DNA from: Halonatronomonas sp964558325
Lineage (GTDB): Bacteria; Bacillota; Halanaerobiia; Halanaerobiales; Halarsenatibacteraceae
Reading direction: 5' to 3'
Length of the DNA stretch: 64,000 nt
Assembly: GCA_964558325.1 (NCBI GenBank)
Contig: CAZLCX010000007.1
Span: 1 to 64,000, forward strand
The stretch's first letter is position 1. Every line of letters begins with the position of its first letter. The notes beneath the pieces are model-generated. The model was given only the letters and a program-made list of their open reading frames with translations, searched no databases and was not told where the DNA came from. A program made the translations under genes and the position numbers. This document shows positions 23,697-32,198 of the stretch, piece after piece.

Positions 23697-24923
23697 ATGA
23701 TTCTTAATAAAATTTATCAGTCTGGAGGCAAGGCTTACCTTGTTGGTGGAGCAGTTAGAAACTTATTTCTGGTTGAAAAAATTAAAGATCTGGATTTAAT
23801 AATATCAGGTTTATCAGAAAATGATTTTATTGAATTTTTTCCTGAAGCTAAAAAGGTTGGAACTGATTTTGAAGTTTTCCTGCTAAAAAATAAAGATGTG
23901 AAATATGAAATTAATTTAATTCCAGAAAAAAATCTTTTTCTAAATTTAAAAAGAAGAGATTTCACCATCAATAGTATTGCTATTGATCTTAAAAATTCAA
24001 AACTAATTGACCCTTTTAATGGCCTATCAGATTTAATTTTAAGAAGATTAAAGATAACTGACCCGTCTAGCTTTACAAAGGATCCCTTAAGGATCTACCG
24101 GGCCTTCAGGCTGGCTATAGAATATCGGCTAGAAATCAGTGAAGAAACAATAAAATATATGCTCTACAATGCTAAAAAACTCAAAGATATATATCCAGAG
24201 CGGGTTTTTGAAGAGCTAAAAAAGATAATTTTACTGGACGATGCCAGTCAGTTTTTCTGGTTACTTAAAGAATTAGATCTATTAAAATATCATTTTCCAG
24301 AATTAAAGGAATTAATCGGTGTAAAACAGCCTGAAAAATATCACCCTGAAGGCGACGCTTTTAATCATACAATGCTGGCCCTGGATAAAATAATCAAGCT
24401 AACTTCTAAGCCTGAATTTACTGATCAGAAAAAATTCATGCTAAGATATGCAGTTTTAATCCATGATATTGGTAAAGCAGCAACACCTGTAGAAAAATAC
24501 CCTCATCATTATAATCACGTTGATAATGGATTAACTATTCTTGATGCTATTAAAGCCAGGAGAAATTATATTCTACCAGATAAGGCCTACAGATCAGCTC
24601 AACTTGTAATCAAACAGCATATGCGTGTTTATCATTTTAATAAAATGAAACCAGGGAAGATTGTTCGTTTATTTGAAGATATTAAAAAGTCGCCTCTTTC
24701 AATTGAAGAATTTGCCCTAACAATTATTGCCGATGAACAGGGTCGAAGTAATAACAATAAGGTTCCTGATTATATAAATGATATGATAAAACTATATTAT
24801 AAAATGTACAGAAATACCAGCGGTAATGATATCGATCTTAAAAAGTATCAGGGCAAAGAAGTCGGAAATCAATTATTCCAGCACCGCTGCAATTATATAA
24901 AAAAAGCCAGAGAAAAAAATTAA
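23697..24923 (+). CDS. cca: CCA-adding tRNA nucleotidyltransferase with HD domain
   Basis: Adds or repairs the CCA end of tRNA, or forms part of a split CC/A-adding pair. The head domain has AYLVGGAVRNLFL and DLDLIIS (metal-binding Asp pair), then RRDFTINSIAIDL and LRIYRAFRLAIEY, standard for class II enzymes. An HD phosphohydrolase domain follows (VLIHDIGKAATP with DEQGRSNN). At 408 residues it is full length. ATG at 23697 after GGAGGGG. Its last codons lie in a hairpin shared with the convergent SulP gene. Whether it adds CCA or only A cannot be told by eye. It could also be a poly(A) polymerase-like paralogue. Confidence 0.9.
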   Translation: MILNKIYQSGGKAYLVGGAVRNLFLVEKIKDLDLIISGLSENDFIEFFPEAKKVGTDFEVFLLKNKDVKYEINLIPEKNLFLNLKRRDFTINSIAIDLKNSKLIDPFNGLSDLILRRLKITDPSSFTKDPLRIYRAFRLAIEYRLEISEETIKYMLYNAKKLKDIYPERVFEELKKIILLDDASQFFWLLKELDLLKYHFPELKELIGVKQPEKYHPEGDAFNHTMLALDKIIKLTSKPEFTDQKKFMLRYAVLIHDIGKAATPVEKYPHHYNHVDNGLTILDAIKARRNYILPDKAYRSAQLVIKQHMRVYHFNKMKPGKIVRLFEDIKKSPLSIEEFALTIIADEQGRSNNNKVPDYINDMIKLYYKMYRNTSGNDIDLKKYQGKEVGNQLFQHRCNYIKKAREKN

Positions 24924-24939
24924 TCTTCTCTGGCTTTTT
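24901..24939. terminator. Bidirectional terminator embedded in the ends of two convergent genes
   Basis: AAAAAGCCAGAGA (24901-24913) pairs perfectly with TCTCTGGCTTTTT (24927-24939). Both strands end in a T-run. The stop codons of cca and the SulP gene overlap by two bases inside the loop, so the hairpin is coding on both strands and each protein ends in the same Lys-Ala-Arg-Glu motif. Confidence 0.92.
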
Positions 24940-26590
24940 CAATTGCTGATCTAGTTGAAGAAAAGATATAATCATCAGCCATAAAAATATTGTCTCTACC
25001 AATTTTATTAATTATTCCATATCTATCTAGCATCTTGTGTATTTTATTATCGACACCACAGAAAATTACCTGCCCTCCAGAATTTTCAACCCGATCGATA
25101 AACGCCTCCAATTCTTTCAATGATGTTAAATCAATATTCTCCACATCTCTAAGTCTAATGATAAAAACCTGGTTTTCAGCAAAACTTTCATCTAAATTAT
25201 GCTTTAAATTTTCTGAAGTGTTAAAGTTTATATTCCCTGCTAAATTAATGAGTACATATGAACCTTTATCAAAGTTTCCATTATTAACTTCAGCCATTTC
25301 CCGTCTATGAAATTGTTCACCTCTGTCTTCATATTCAAAATGGGAATAATTGATTGAGCTTGTATTTTTAAGCACCAAAATAAATGAAACAATCACCCCG
25401 AAATAGACAGCATAATCAAGTCGGGGCAGACCAATTGTTGTAATGAAAGTCGCCAGGAAAATCAGACTGTCAAACTTATTTCTAAAACTATTCTTAATCT
25501 CTTCAATATCAATCATCCTGATTGCAACCACAATAACCAGACCGGCCAGACTTGGTATCGGTATATATACAGCAAATGGACTAAAAAATATTATAAAGAC
25601 AGTAATTGCAATTGCCGTAAAAAACTCAGAAAGCCTGCTTTTGGCACCAGATTGCAGGTTTGTAAAAGTATTTGTAAAAGAACCTGAAATACCAAAACTG
25701 CTAAAAAAAGAACAGCCAAGGTTCATTATTCCCTGTCTTAAGAAAACTTTATTGATTTTTACTTCTTGACTGGTTCTAAATTCAACTGACTTAATCACTG
25801 AAAGTACCTGAATAAAACCTAGCAGGGCGACTGATAAAGCTGTGCTCCAGTATTCCATTATAAAAGCTAGGTCAAACTCATGCATGGAAAAAGAAGGTAA
25901 TTTAGCTGGAAAATTCTCGACTACTTCAAGATGATTGTGCCAGCCAGTTAAATAAACTAATATTGCAGTTAAAACCATTGTCAGGAGATAATTTGGCAGA
26001 CCTAATCTAACTCTTTGTGAAAAGAGCAAAATCGTTATTGTTAAAAGCCCAATAAAGGCTGAATAAAAATTAATCTGCTCTATATTAATCAAAAAATTGT
26101 ATAATTCCATAAAGACATTTGAGGCTGAAGGTAACTCCAGCCCAAATAAATTATCAAGTTGTCCACTAAGGATAATGATTGCTACACCTGCTGTCAATCC
26201 ACCAATAACTGATCTAGAAATGTAATTAACCAGATCACCTAATTTCAATTTTGCAAGTATAATCTGAAAAATTCCCATCATAAATGTCAGCAAAAGGACT
26301 GCTTCAAGATACTGATCGCTACTGACTCCGGAAAGTCCACTGGCAATCGCAACTACTATTAGATTAGTTGGCCCAACAATTAAATAATCTGAAATACCAA
26401 TAAATGAGGCGATAAACATTGAAACTATTGACGTATACAGGCCATAAATCGGGTCTAACCCAAGAATTAAGGCATAAGCCATATTCTGGGGTAAGGCAAT
26501 TGCTGCCACAGAAAGGCCTGCTATCATATCACCTACAATATTATTTTTTGAACTTGAAAAACCTAAATTATCTAAAACTTCTTTGAACAT
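24920..26590 (-). CDS. SulP family anion transporter with STAS domain
   Basis: Integral membrane protein of the SLC26/SulP family, carrying sulfate, bicarbonate or dicarboxylates. The N-terminal ~410 residues hold 10-14 membrane segments, with the signature MIAGLSVAAIALPQNMAYA and GLDPIYGLYTSIV near the start. A cytoplasmic STAS domain of about 100 residues follows (VFIIRLRDVENIDLTSLKEL). ATG 26590 is preferred to GTG 26599, which lies in the GAGGTG ribosome binding site. Its last codons form a terminator with the convergent cca gene. The specific anion is unknown. Confidence 0.9.
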   Translation of the reverse strand: MFKEVLDNLGFSSSKNNIVGDMIAGLSVAAIALPQNMAYALILGLDPIYGLYTSIVSMFIASFIGISDYLIVGPTNLIVVAIASGLSGVSSDQYLEAVLLLTFMMGIFQIILAKLKLGDLVNYISRSVIGGLTAGVAIIILSGQLDNLFGLELPSASNVFMELYNFLINIEQINFYSAFIGLLTITILLFSQRVRLGLPNYLLTMVLTAILVYLTGWHNHLEVVENFPAKLPSFSMHEFDLAFIMEYWSTALSVALLGFIQVLSVIKSVEFRTSQEVKINKVFLRQGIMNLGCSFFSSFGISGSFTNTFTNLQSGAKSRLSEFFTAIAITVFIIFFSPFAVYIPIPSLAGLVIVVAIRMIDIEEIKNSFRNKFDSLIFLATFITTIGLPRLDYAVYFGVIVSFILVLKNTSSINYSHFEYEDRGEQFHRREMAEVNNGNFDKGSYVLINLAGNINFNTSENLKHNLDESFAENQVFIIRLRDVENIDLTSLKELEAFIDRVENSGGQVIFCGVDNKIHKMLDRYGIINKIGRDNIFMADDYIFSSTRSAIEKARED

Positions 26591-26636
26591 TTTTATCACC
26601 TCAGTAAAAGATACTAAATATTATTAAAGGAAATAG

Positions 26637-26665
26637 TTGTTAAGTTCATCTTAATATTCTATAAT
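26637..26665 (+). promoter_or_regulatory. Probable sigma-A promoter of pepF
   Basis: TTGTTA (26637-26642), a 17-bp spacer, TATAAT (26660-26665), 63 bases before the pepF start, in the divergent region with the SulP gene. Confidence 0.65.
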
Positions 26666-26727
26666 ATTATTAGTATTATTTCAAATAAAGCAGTAGATTA
26701 AAAATAAATTTCTCAGGAGGGGTAATT

Positions 26728-28539
26728 TTGCCAAAAGAAAAGTTAAAAACCCGTGAAAATGTTAAAGAATCATTAAAATGGGACTTAACCAGGCTTTTTA
26801 AAAGCGAAACTGAATATAATAAGACATTAGAGGAGGTTAAAAAGGGAGTAGAAAAAATCGTTAATAATTATAAAGGTGACTTAAATAACCCAGAAACAAT
26901 CCTTGCCTGTCTCAAGGATTACGAAGAGGTTATGATTAAAGGCTATCATCTCTACTCCTATGCATCCCTGGCAACTTCAGTTGATGAGACAAACTCTGAA
27001 AACCAGGAAAGGTTAATGAAAATTAGAATGATCTTTTCAAATTTAATGAGTCAGACTTCATTTATAGAAAGTGAAATTAAAGAACTGGATGATCAACTCT
27101 TAGATAAAGTTATAGCCGAGTCTGAAGATTATCAGGTTTATCTTAGTGATTTGAAAAGAAGTAAACAATATAAACTTGATTCTGCAGTTGAAAAATCTTT
27201 ATCTGCTCTCTCCCCTGTCCTTGATGCCCCCCAGAATATTTATAACCAGGCCAAGCTGGCTGATTTAAATTTTGATGACTTTGAGGTCAATGGTAAAGAA
27301 TATCCATTAAGTTTTGTTCTCTTTGAAAACGAATATCAGCAGGAAGTTGATACAGAGGTCCGCAGAAAAGCTTTCAAAGAATTCTCTAAAAATCTTGCAG
27401 ATTATAAGAATACCATGGCTGCAACCTACAGCACCCAGGTTCAGGAAGAAAAAATTATGGCAGATATGCGGGACTATGACGATATTTTTGAATATCTATT
27501 ATTTGATCAGAAAGTAGAAAGGGAATTATATAATAGACAGATCGATCTGATTATGAAAAATTTAGCTCCTCATATGAGAAAATATGCTAAACATCTTAAA
27601 GACCTTTATGGATTAGATAAGATGACCTATGCCGATCTCAAAATTCCTCTGGACCCGGAATTCGAACCAGAAGTTACAATTGAAGAATCAAAAAAATATG
27701 TTGAAGGCGCTCTTTCAGCATTAGGAGAAGAATATAAAGATTTAGTTATGAAGTCATATGATGAACGCTGGGTTGATTTTGCCCAGAATAAAGGTAAGTC
27801 AACTGGTGGATTCTGTGCTACTCCCTATGGAGTTAACTCATATATCCTCCTTTCCTGGACTGGACTGATGAGTCAGGTCTATACTTTAGTCCATGAGTTA
27901 GGTCATGCCGGGCACTTTATTTTTTCTCAGCGGAATAATAGTTTTTATGAAGATAGACCATCTACCTATTTTGTTGAAGCTCCATCGACAATTAATGAAC
28001 TGCTCTTAACTAATTATCTGGTAGAACAAAAAGATGACCCCCGCTTCCAGCGCTGGGCCCTTGGTGCAATGATTGGCAACACCTATTACCATAATTTTGT
28101 TACCCATCTCCTGGAGGCTGCCTATCAGCGAGAAGTTTATAAGTTAATCGATAAAGGCGAAAGTATCCATGCTGAAAAACTCAGTAAGTTAAAGAAAGAT
28201 GTTCTTGAAGAATTCTGGGGCGATGCTGTTGAAATCACTGAAGGTGCTGAACTGACCTGGATGCGTCAGCCCCATTATTATATGGGCCTCTACCCTTATA
28301 CCTACAGTGCCGGGCTGACAGTTGCAACTGCTGCCAATCAAAGAATAAAAAGAGAAGGTCAGACTGCTGTCAAAGACTGGATAAATGTCCTTAAAGCAGG
28401 TGGCACAAAACCACCGATTGAGCTTGCTAAAATGGCTGGAGTTGATATCACAACAGCTAAACCATTAAATGAGACAATTGATTTTATCGGTGAATCGATT
28501 GATAAAATTATTGAATTAAGTAAAAAAATAAAAGAATAA
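26728..28539 (+). CDS. pepF: Oligoendopeptidase F
   Basis: Cytoplasmic zinc metallopeptidase (M3B) cleaving peptides of roughly 7-17 residues. The zinc site is HELGHAGHF around residue 388, with the downstream Glu ligand in the FVEAPSTINELL stretch. The N-terminal helical region starts LKWDLTRLFKSETEY, the usual PepF opening. At 603 residues it is the standard length. The start is TTG at 26728 behind GGAGGGG. Works downstream of peptide uptake, and the window also contains a peptide ABC transporter and other peptidases. Confidence 0.96.
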   Translation: MPKEKLKTRENVKESLKWDLTRLFKSETEYNKTLEEVKKGVEKIVNNYKGDLNNPETILACLKDYEEVMIKGYHLYSYASLATSVDETNSENQERLMKIRMIFSNLMSQTSFIESEIKELDDQLLDKVIAESEDYQVYLSDLKRSKQYKLDSAVEKSLSALSPVLDAPQNIYNQAKLADLNFDDFEVNGKEYPLSFVLFENEYQQEVDTEVRRKAFKEFSKNLADYKNTMAATYSTQVQEEKIMADMRDYDDIFEYLLFDQKVERELYNRQIDLIMKNLAPHMRKYAKHLKDLYGLDKMTYADLKIPLDPEFEPEVTIEESKKYVEGALSALGEEYKDLVMKSYDERWVDFAQNKGKSTGGFCATPYGVNSYILLSWTGLMSQVYTLVHELGHAGHFIFSQRNNSFYEDRPSTYFVEAPSTINELLLTNYLVEQKDDPRFQRWALGAMIGNTYYHNFVTHLLEAAYQREVYKLIDKGESIHAEKLSKLKKDVLEEFWGDAVEITEGAELTWMRQPHYYMGLYPYTYSAGLTVATAANQRIKREGQTAVKDWINVLKAGGTKPPIELAKMAGVDITTAKPLNETIDFIGESIDKIIELSKKIKE

Positions 28540-28560
28540 TTTTAAATAAGCCCTATATAT

Positions 28561-28586
28561 AAATGCCCTGGTTACCCAGGGCATTT
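28561..28586. terminator. Hairpin terminator between pepF and the MoaD-like gene
   Basis: An 11-bp perfect stem (AAATGCCCTGG at 28561-28571, CCAGGGCATTT at 28576-28586) with a 4-nt loop. Convergent genes on both sides. T-runs are short. Confidence 0.8.
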
Positions 28587-28591
28587 CCTGA

Positions 28592-28849
28592 TTAACCACC
28601 ATCAGCCAGGGTTAAGAGGCTAACTCGATCGCCAGAATTTATAATTGTTTCTTTACTGGCTGGCTGACCATTAACTAGAATCATTATATATTCAATCTCT
28701 TCTTCTGGTATTTCAAGCTTTTTAAAAAGGTCAAAAACTCTGGAATCATTATCCAGTGTAACTTTAAGTTCATTTTCAGCTTCAGAAATATATCTTTCTA
28801 AATGGCCAACGATTTTAACTGTAATTTCCATCTTCTTTTCAGCTTCCAT
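28592..28849 (-). CDS. MoaD/ThiS-like sulfur carrier protein
   Basis: 85-residue ubiquitin-like protein ending in LTLADGG: the C-terminal Gly-Gly that is activated as a thiocarboxylate. The core ITVKIVGHLERYI and VNGQPASKETIINSGDRVSL fit the MoaD/ThiS fold. It starts 3 bases after the aldehyde oxidoreductase stop, and MoaD-like genes commonly accompany such enzymes because they need a dithiolene pterin. An internal ATG (28831) matches the typical MoaD start and is an alternative. The role in tungstopterin synthesis is inferred from context. Confidence 0.85.
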   Translation of the reverse strand: MEAEKKMEITVKIVGHLERYISEAENELKVTLDNDSRVFDLFKKLEIPEEEIEYIMILVNGQPASKETIINSGDRVSLLTLADGG

Positions 28850-28852
28850 AAA

Positions 28853-30739
28853 TTATTCTATCCATTCAATGCCCATCCTGACCAGTTTGGCCCTGGAAGG
28901 TTTAAGAGTTGCCGGATCCCAGCCCATCATCTGATAACGGAGTTTTAGGGCTTGAGCAAATTCAACTCTATCTATGCCGTTTTTCCCCTTAAGAGGACCA
29001 TCAGCGAAGTCTTCATAAAACTTTTCTGGCAGAAAATCATCTTCAGGTTTGAGTCCTGCCTTATTATTAAAGACTCTAACCATATCAGTAGACCTCTCTG
29101 CAGCTTCCATTAATTCCTTTAGGCTGATATCTTCACCGGTGACAGCCTGGATTAATTCTAACAACATTTCAATAGAAACTGGTCCTCTGGGAGCATAGCC
29201 AAAATGACAGGCCCCGAGAATATCAAGCAATGTCCAGTAAAGATCAAGATTTATATATAATCGAACCTTATCTTCTCCTAAGGATAAAGGATCGACTGGA
29301 TCATAGATACCAAGTGACTTTGTTGTCTTAGTACCATAACTATCGATTGTGGTATAAAATGGGTCGTGGGCTGCCTTCATATGATCAGCTCCATAACCGG
29401 CTGTGGCATACTGGATACCGACACCGGTTTTAACCCTTGGATCATGCATTGGAACTTCCTGACCTTTAACCTGATGAGTATATTTGCTGGCACCATTGCC
29501 GATTTCTTTAGCGGCTCTTAAACTGCCCTCAGCCAATAGATCGCCTAAACCTTCCCGGCTGGCAATCTTTTCAATCATTTTTAGAGCAGCATCACCATTA
29601 CCAAATTTCAGTTCAATCCCACCGGTATCTTCTTCAGTCAAAAGCCCATTTTCAAAGGCCTCCATGGCAAAGGCTATTGTCATCCCGGCAGAGATTGTAT
29701 CCAGGGTATATTTATTGCAGAGCTCATTGGCTTTAGAAATTACTTCTTTATCTGCAATCTCCAGGGTTGAACCAAAGGAACCGACTGTCTCATATTCAGG
29801 ACCACCGTACTTAGGATCAACCTGATACTTACCTTCAGTAACCTCAACAACCCGCTTACAGCGAATTGGACAGGCAAAACAGCCATAGCCCTCTTTTGAG
29901 ATAGGCCCTTTCCAGGCCTTTGCAGAAATCTCATCGACCTGATCAAACTGACCCAGATTCCAGTTTCTAGTTGGCAGGGCCCCGGCTTCATGATTAGATG
30001 CAACAGTACCCCAGGTTCCAACTTCATGGAGTGAGGAACCTAATGGATTTTTCATCCCCTCTTTTGCTGTCCAGCGATTAATTTCTAAAACCTTATCTCT
30101 ATCTGCAAGTTCAAGATCTTTACGACCTCTAACAGCAATAGCCTTTAGATTCTTTGAACCCATGACAGCTCCATGACCGTTCCTGCCATTAAAGTGGCCA
30201 AGATTATTGGTGATACAGGCATAGCGGACTAAATTTTCTCCCCCTGGGCCGATCTGGGCAACCTGAACTCTTTCATCTTCATGATCATTCCGTATTTCTG
30301 ACTGGACCTCTCCTGTCACCTTGCCCCAGAGATGACTGGCATCTTTAAATTCTACCTGGCCATCCTCAATATAAAGATAAGTTGGGTTTTCTGCCTTTCC
30401 AGTAATTACAATTGCATCAAAACCGGCCTTCTTTAATTCTGGAGCCCAGTAACCACCGGCCTCGCTTTCGCCAAAGCCATTGGTTAAGGGAGACTTACTG
30501 CAGACTGTCAGCCTGGGGATAGCAGGCCCCTGGGCCCCAACAATGATACTGGCTGCAAAGATCAGCATATTATCAGGGCTAAATGGGTCGACCTCTGGAT
30601 CCATCTCCTTATGCATGTAATAAAGGGCAAATCCCCGGCCGCCGATATACTTGCGATAGAAATTATCATCATGCTCATCGACTGTAAATTCTTTTTTTGT
30701 TAAATCTACCTTTAAAATCTTATGATTAACTCCCTGCAT
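28853..30739 (-). CDS. Tungsten-containing aldehyde:ferredoxin oxidoreductase
   Basis: Oxidises aldehydes to acids with ferredoxin, or reduces acids. The N-terminal domain has YRKYIGGRGFALYYMHKEMDP, and the pterin region is LKAIAVRGR. The [4Fe-4S] ligands are GCFACPIRCKR (CxxCxxxC, around residues 285-293) and a distant Cys in LGACHFGYAPRG. At 628 residues it matches AOR/FOR-family enzymes. It overlaps the end of the peroxiredoxin gene and is followed at 3 bases by a MoaD-like gene, so the operon is aldo/keto reductase, peroxiredoxin, AOR, MoaD. Expected cytoplasmic, oxygen-sensitive. The natural aldehyde is unknown; amino-acid-derived aldehydes are a common case. Confidence 0.94.
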   Translation of the reverse strand: MQGVNHKILKVDLTKKEFTVDEHDDNFYRKYIGGRGFALYYMHKEMDPEVDPFSPDNMLIFAASIIVGAQGPAIPRLTVCSKSPLTNGFGESEAGGYWAPELKKAGFDAIVITGKAENPTYLYIEDGQVEFKDASHLWGKVTGEVQSEIRNDHEDERVQVAQIGPGGENLVRYACITNNLGHFNGRNGHGAVMGSKNLKAIAVRGRKDLELADRDKVLEINRWTAKEGMKNPLGSSLHEVGTWGTVASNHEAGALPTRNWNLGQFDQVDEISAKAWKGPISKEGYGCFACPIRCKRVVEVTEGKYQVDPKYGGPEYETVGSFGSTLEIADKEVISKANELCNKYTLDTISAGMTIAFAMEAFENGLLTEEDTGGIELKFGNGDAALKMIEKIASREGLGDLLAEGSLRAAKEIGNGASKYTHQVKGQEVPMHDPRVKTGVGIQYATAGYGADHMKAAHDPFYTTIDSYGTKTTKSLGIYDPVDPLSLGEDKVRLYINLDLYWTLLDILGACHFGYAPRGPVSIEMLLELIQAVTGEDISLKELMEAAERSTDMVRVFNNKAGLKPEDDFLPEKFYEDFADGPLKGKNGIDRVEFAQALKLRYQMMGWDPATLKPSRAKLVRMGIEWIE

Positions 30740-31190
30740 TTTTTACCTCCTCTAATACTTCTTTGATATCAGGTCTTTCAGATGGATGGTATTCCTTAGA
30801 CCAGACTACTTTACCTCTAGGGTCCATTAGAATATTAGCCCGCTTAGAATGACCCCTGGATTCAATAAATACCCCCATCATCCTGGCTGCAAAACCTAAG
30901 GGATAAAAATCAGATAATATCTTTAAATTCTTTAAACCAAGCTCTTCAGCCCAGGCCTTTTTAGTCGGTACCGGCTCCATGCTGATCCCAAAGGGGATTG
31001 TATTATGATCGATAAACTCCTGATAATGCTGGTCTAAATCTTTCATCTGACTGGCACAGACAGAGGTCCAGGCCAGTGGATGAAATGAAAGCAGTTTGAA
31101 CTTCTGATCATAATCACTAATATAGATATCATTTCCATCCTGGTCTGGCAGAACAATTGCATTAGGATTATTCCCGGCTGAGATTACCAT
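30726..31190 (-). CDS. Peroxiredoxin (AhpC/TSA family)
   Basis: Thiol peroxidase. HPLAWTSVCASQMKDLDQ carries the peroxidatic Cys in the TxxC motif (around residue 41). SMEPVPTKKAWAEELGLKNL and ILSDFYPLGFAARMMGVF are typical of the thioredoxin-fold peroxiredoxins. Only one Cys is seen, so it is probably a 1-Cys or externally resolved enzyme. The last codons overlap the AOR start by 14 bases. Placement directly before an oxygen-sensitive tungsten enzyme suggests protection against peroxide. 154 residues, normal length. Confidence 0.9.
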   Translation of the reverse strand: MVISAGNNPNAIVLPDQDGNDIYISDYDQKFKLLSFHPLAWTSVCASQMKDLDQHYQEFIDHNTIPFGISMEPVPTKKAWAEELGLKNLKILSDFYPLGFAARMMGVFIESRGHSKRANILMDPRGKVVWSKEYHPSERPDIKEVLEEVKNAGS

Positions 31191-31207
31191 TTCAAATACC
31201 CCCTCTA

Positions 31208-32050
31208 TTAATGTTTATAATATTCATGCTGACCTTTATAGGCTTCAGGTTCTATTCTAGTTCTTAAACTGTATAGCTCTTCCTCAGTTGCTGGCTTAAA
31301 ATTCTCTACTATCTTTAAATTCTGCTCCAGGACCTGAAATGAATCTATGCCACTGACTAAAGTTGAAATCGGTAAAGAAAGACAGTAAGAAATTGCCTCT
31401 TCAACAGATAAATCAGTATTAAATATCCGGCCACTGGCTAAACTCTTCATTCCGATAACCCCAATGCCTCTCTCTTCAGCCTGGGGAATTAACTGCTTTT
31501 GAAAGCTCCGATAGTGATAATCCAGAAGGTTTACTGGTATCTGCAATGTATCCCAGTCGATATCCAACTCCAGCATCTGCTGATGATAATGAGGATCACG
31601 ATGGCCTGTAAAGCCAAGATATCTGATCTTGCCTGCCTCTTTAGCTTTAAGAGCTGCTTCCAGAACTTTTTCCTTTTCAATTTTAGCAGGTTCACCTTCA
31701 TTAATTATCTCATGGAACTGCAAAAGATCAATATAATCAGTTTGCAGTCTTTTTAAACTATCTTCTAATTGTTTATTAAACCGCTCAACTGTCCGGCCAT
31801 GGTTTTTCGTCATCAGAAATGCCTTTTCTCTATAACCATCCTGAAGCGCTCTGCCCATAATCTTTTCGCTGAGTCCATTATGATAACACCAGGCATTGTC
31901 CAGAAAAGTAATACCCTGATCAATGGCTTGTCTGATCAATTGAATTGAATCTTTTTCTTCTAAAAGACCAATATGATAACCGCCAAGTCCAAGGATAGAA
32001 ACTTCCTCACCTGTATTGCCTAATTCTCTGGTAGGCACCCTGCTAGCCAT
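31208..32050 (-). CDS. Aldo/keto reductase
   Basis: NAD(P)H-linked oxidoreductase. TRELGNTGEEVSILGLGGYHIG opens the barrel. Catalytic tetrad candidates are Asp in TFLDNAWCYHNG, Tyr two residues later, Lys in LMTKNHGR and His in LLQFHEI. ISTLVSGIDS is in the cofactor region. ATG 32050 is chosen because GTG 32059 is part of the AGAGGTG site. First gene of the operon with peroxiredoxin, AOR and MoaD. No C-terminal ferredoxin extension. May reduce aldehydes or ketones complementary to AOR. Confidence 0.88.
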   Translation of the reverse strand: MASRVPTRELGNTGEEVSILGLGGYHIGLLEEKDSIQLIRQAIDQGITFLDNAWCYHNGLSEKIMGRALQDGYREKAFLMTKNHGRTVERFNKQLEDSLKRLQTDYIDLLQFHEIINEGEPAKIEKEKVLEAALKAKEAGKIRYLGFTGHRDPHYHQQMLELDIDWDTLQIPVNLLDYHYRSFQKQLIPQAEERGIGVIGMKSLASGRIFNTDLSVEEAISYCLSLPISTLVSGIDSFQVLEQNLKIVENFKPATEEELYSLRTRIEPEAYKGQHEYYKH

Positions 32051-32137
32051 CTTTAACACCTCTTTTTATAAATTTTAATGCTTTTCCTGTATAAATAATA
32101 TTCAACAGAAATTAGTTTAGTCCTCTTTTTAGATAAG

Positions 32138-32170
32138 AAAACCTCCCTGAAAAAATATCAGGAAGGTTTT
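32138..32170 (-). terminator. Intrinsic terminator after the thiolase gene
   Basis: A 13-bp stem with one mismatch (32138-32150 against 32158-32170); on the minus strand it ends in TTTTC. It separates the CoA-transferase/thiolase operon from the aldo/keto reductase operon. Confidence 0.82.
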
Positions 32171-32198
32171 AGGAAGTAATATAATTTAGGGAATAGCT

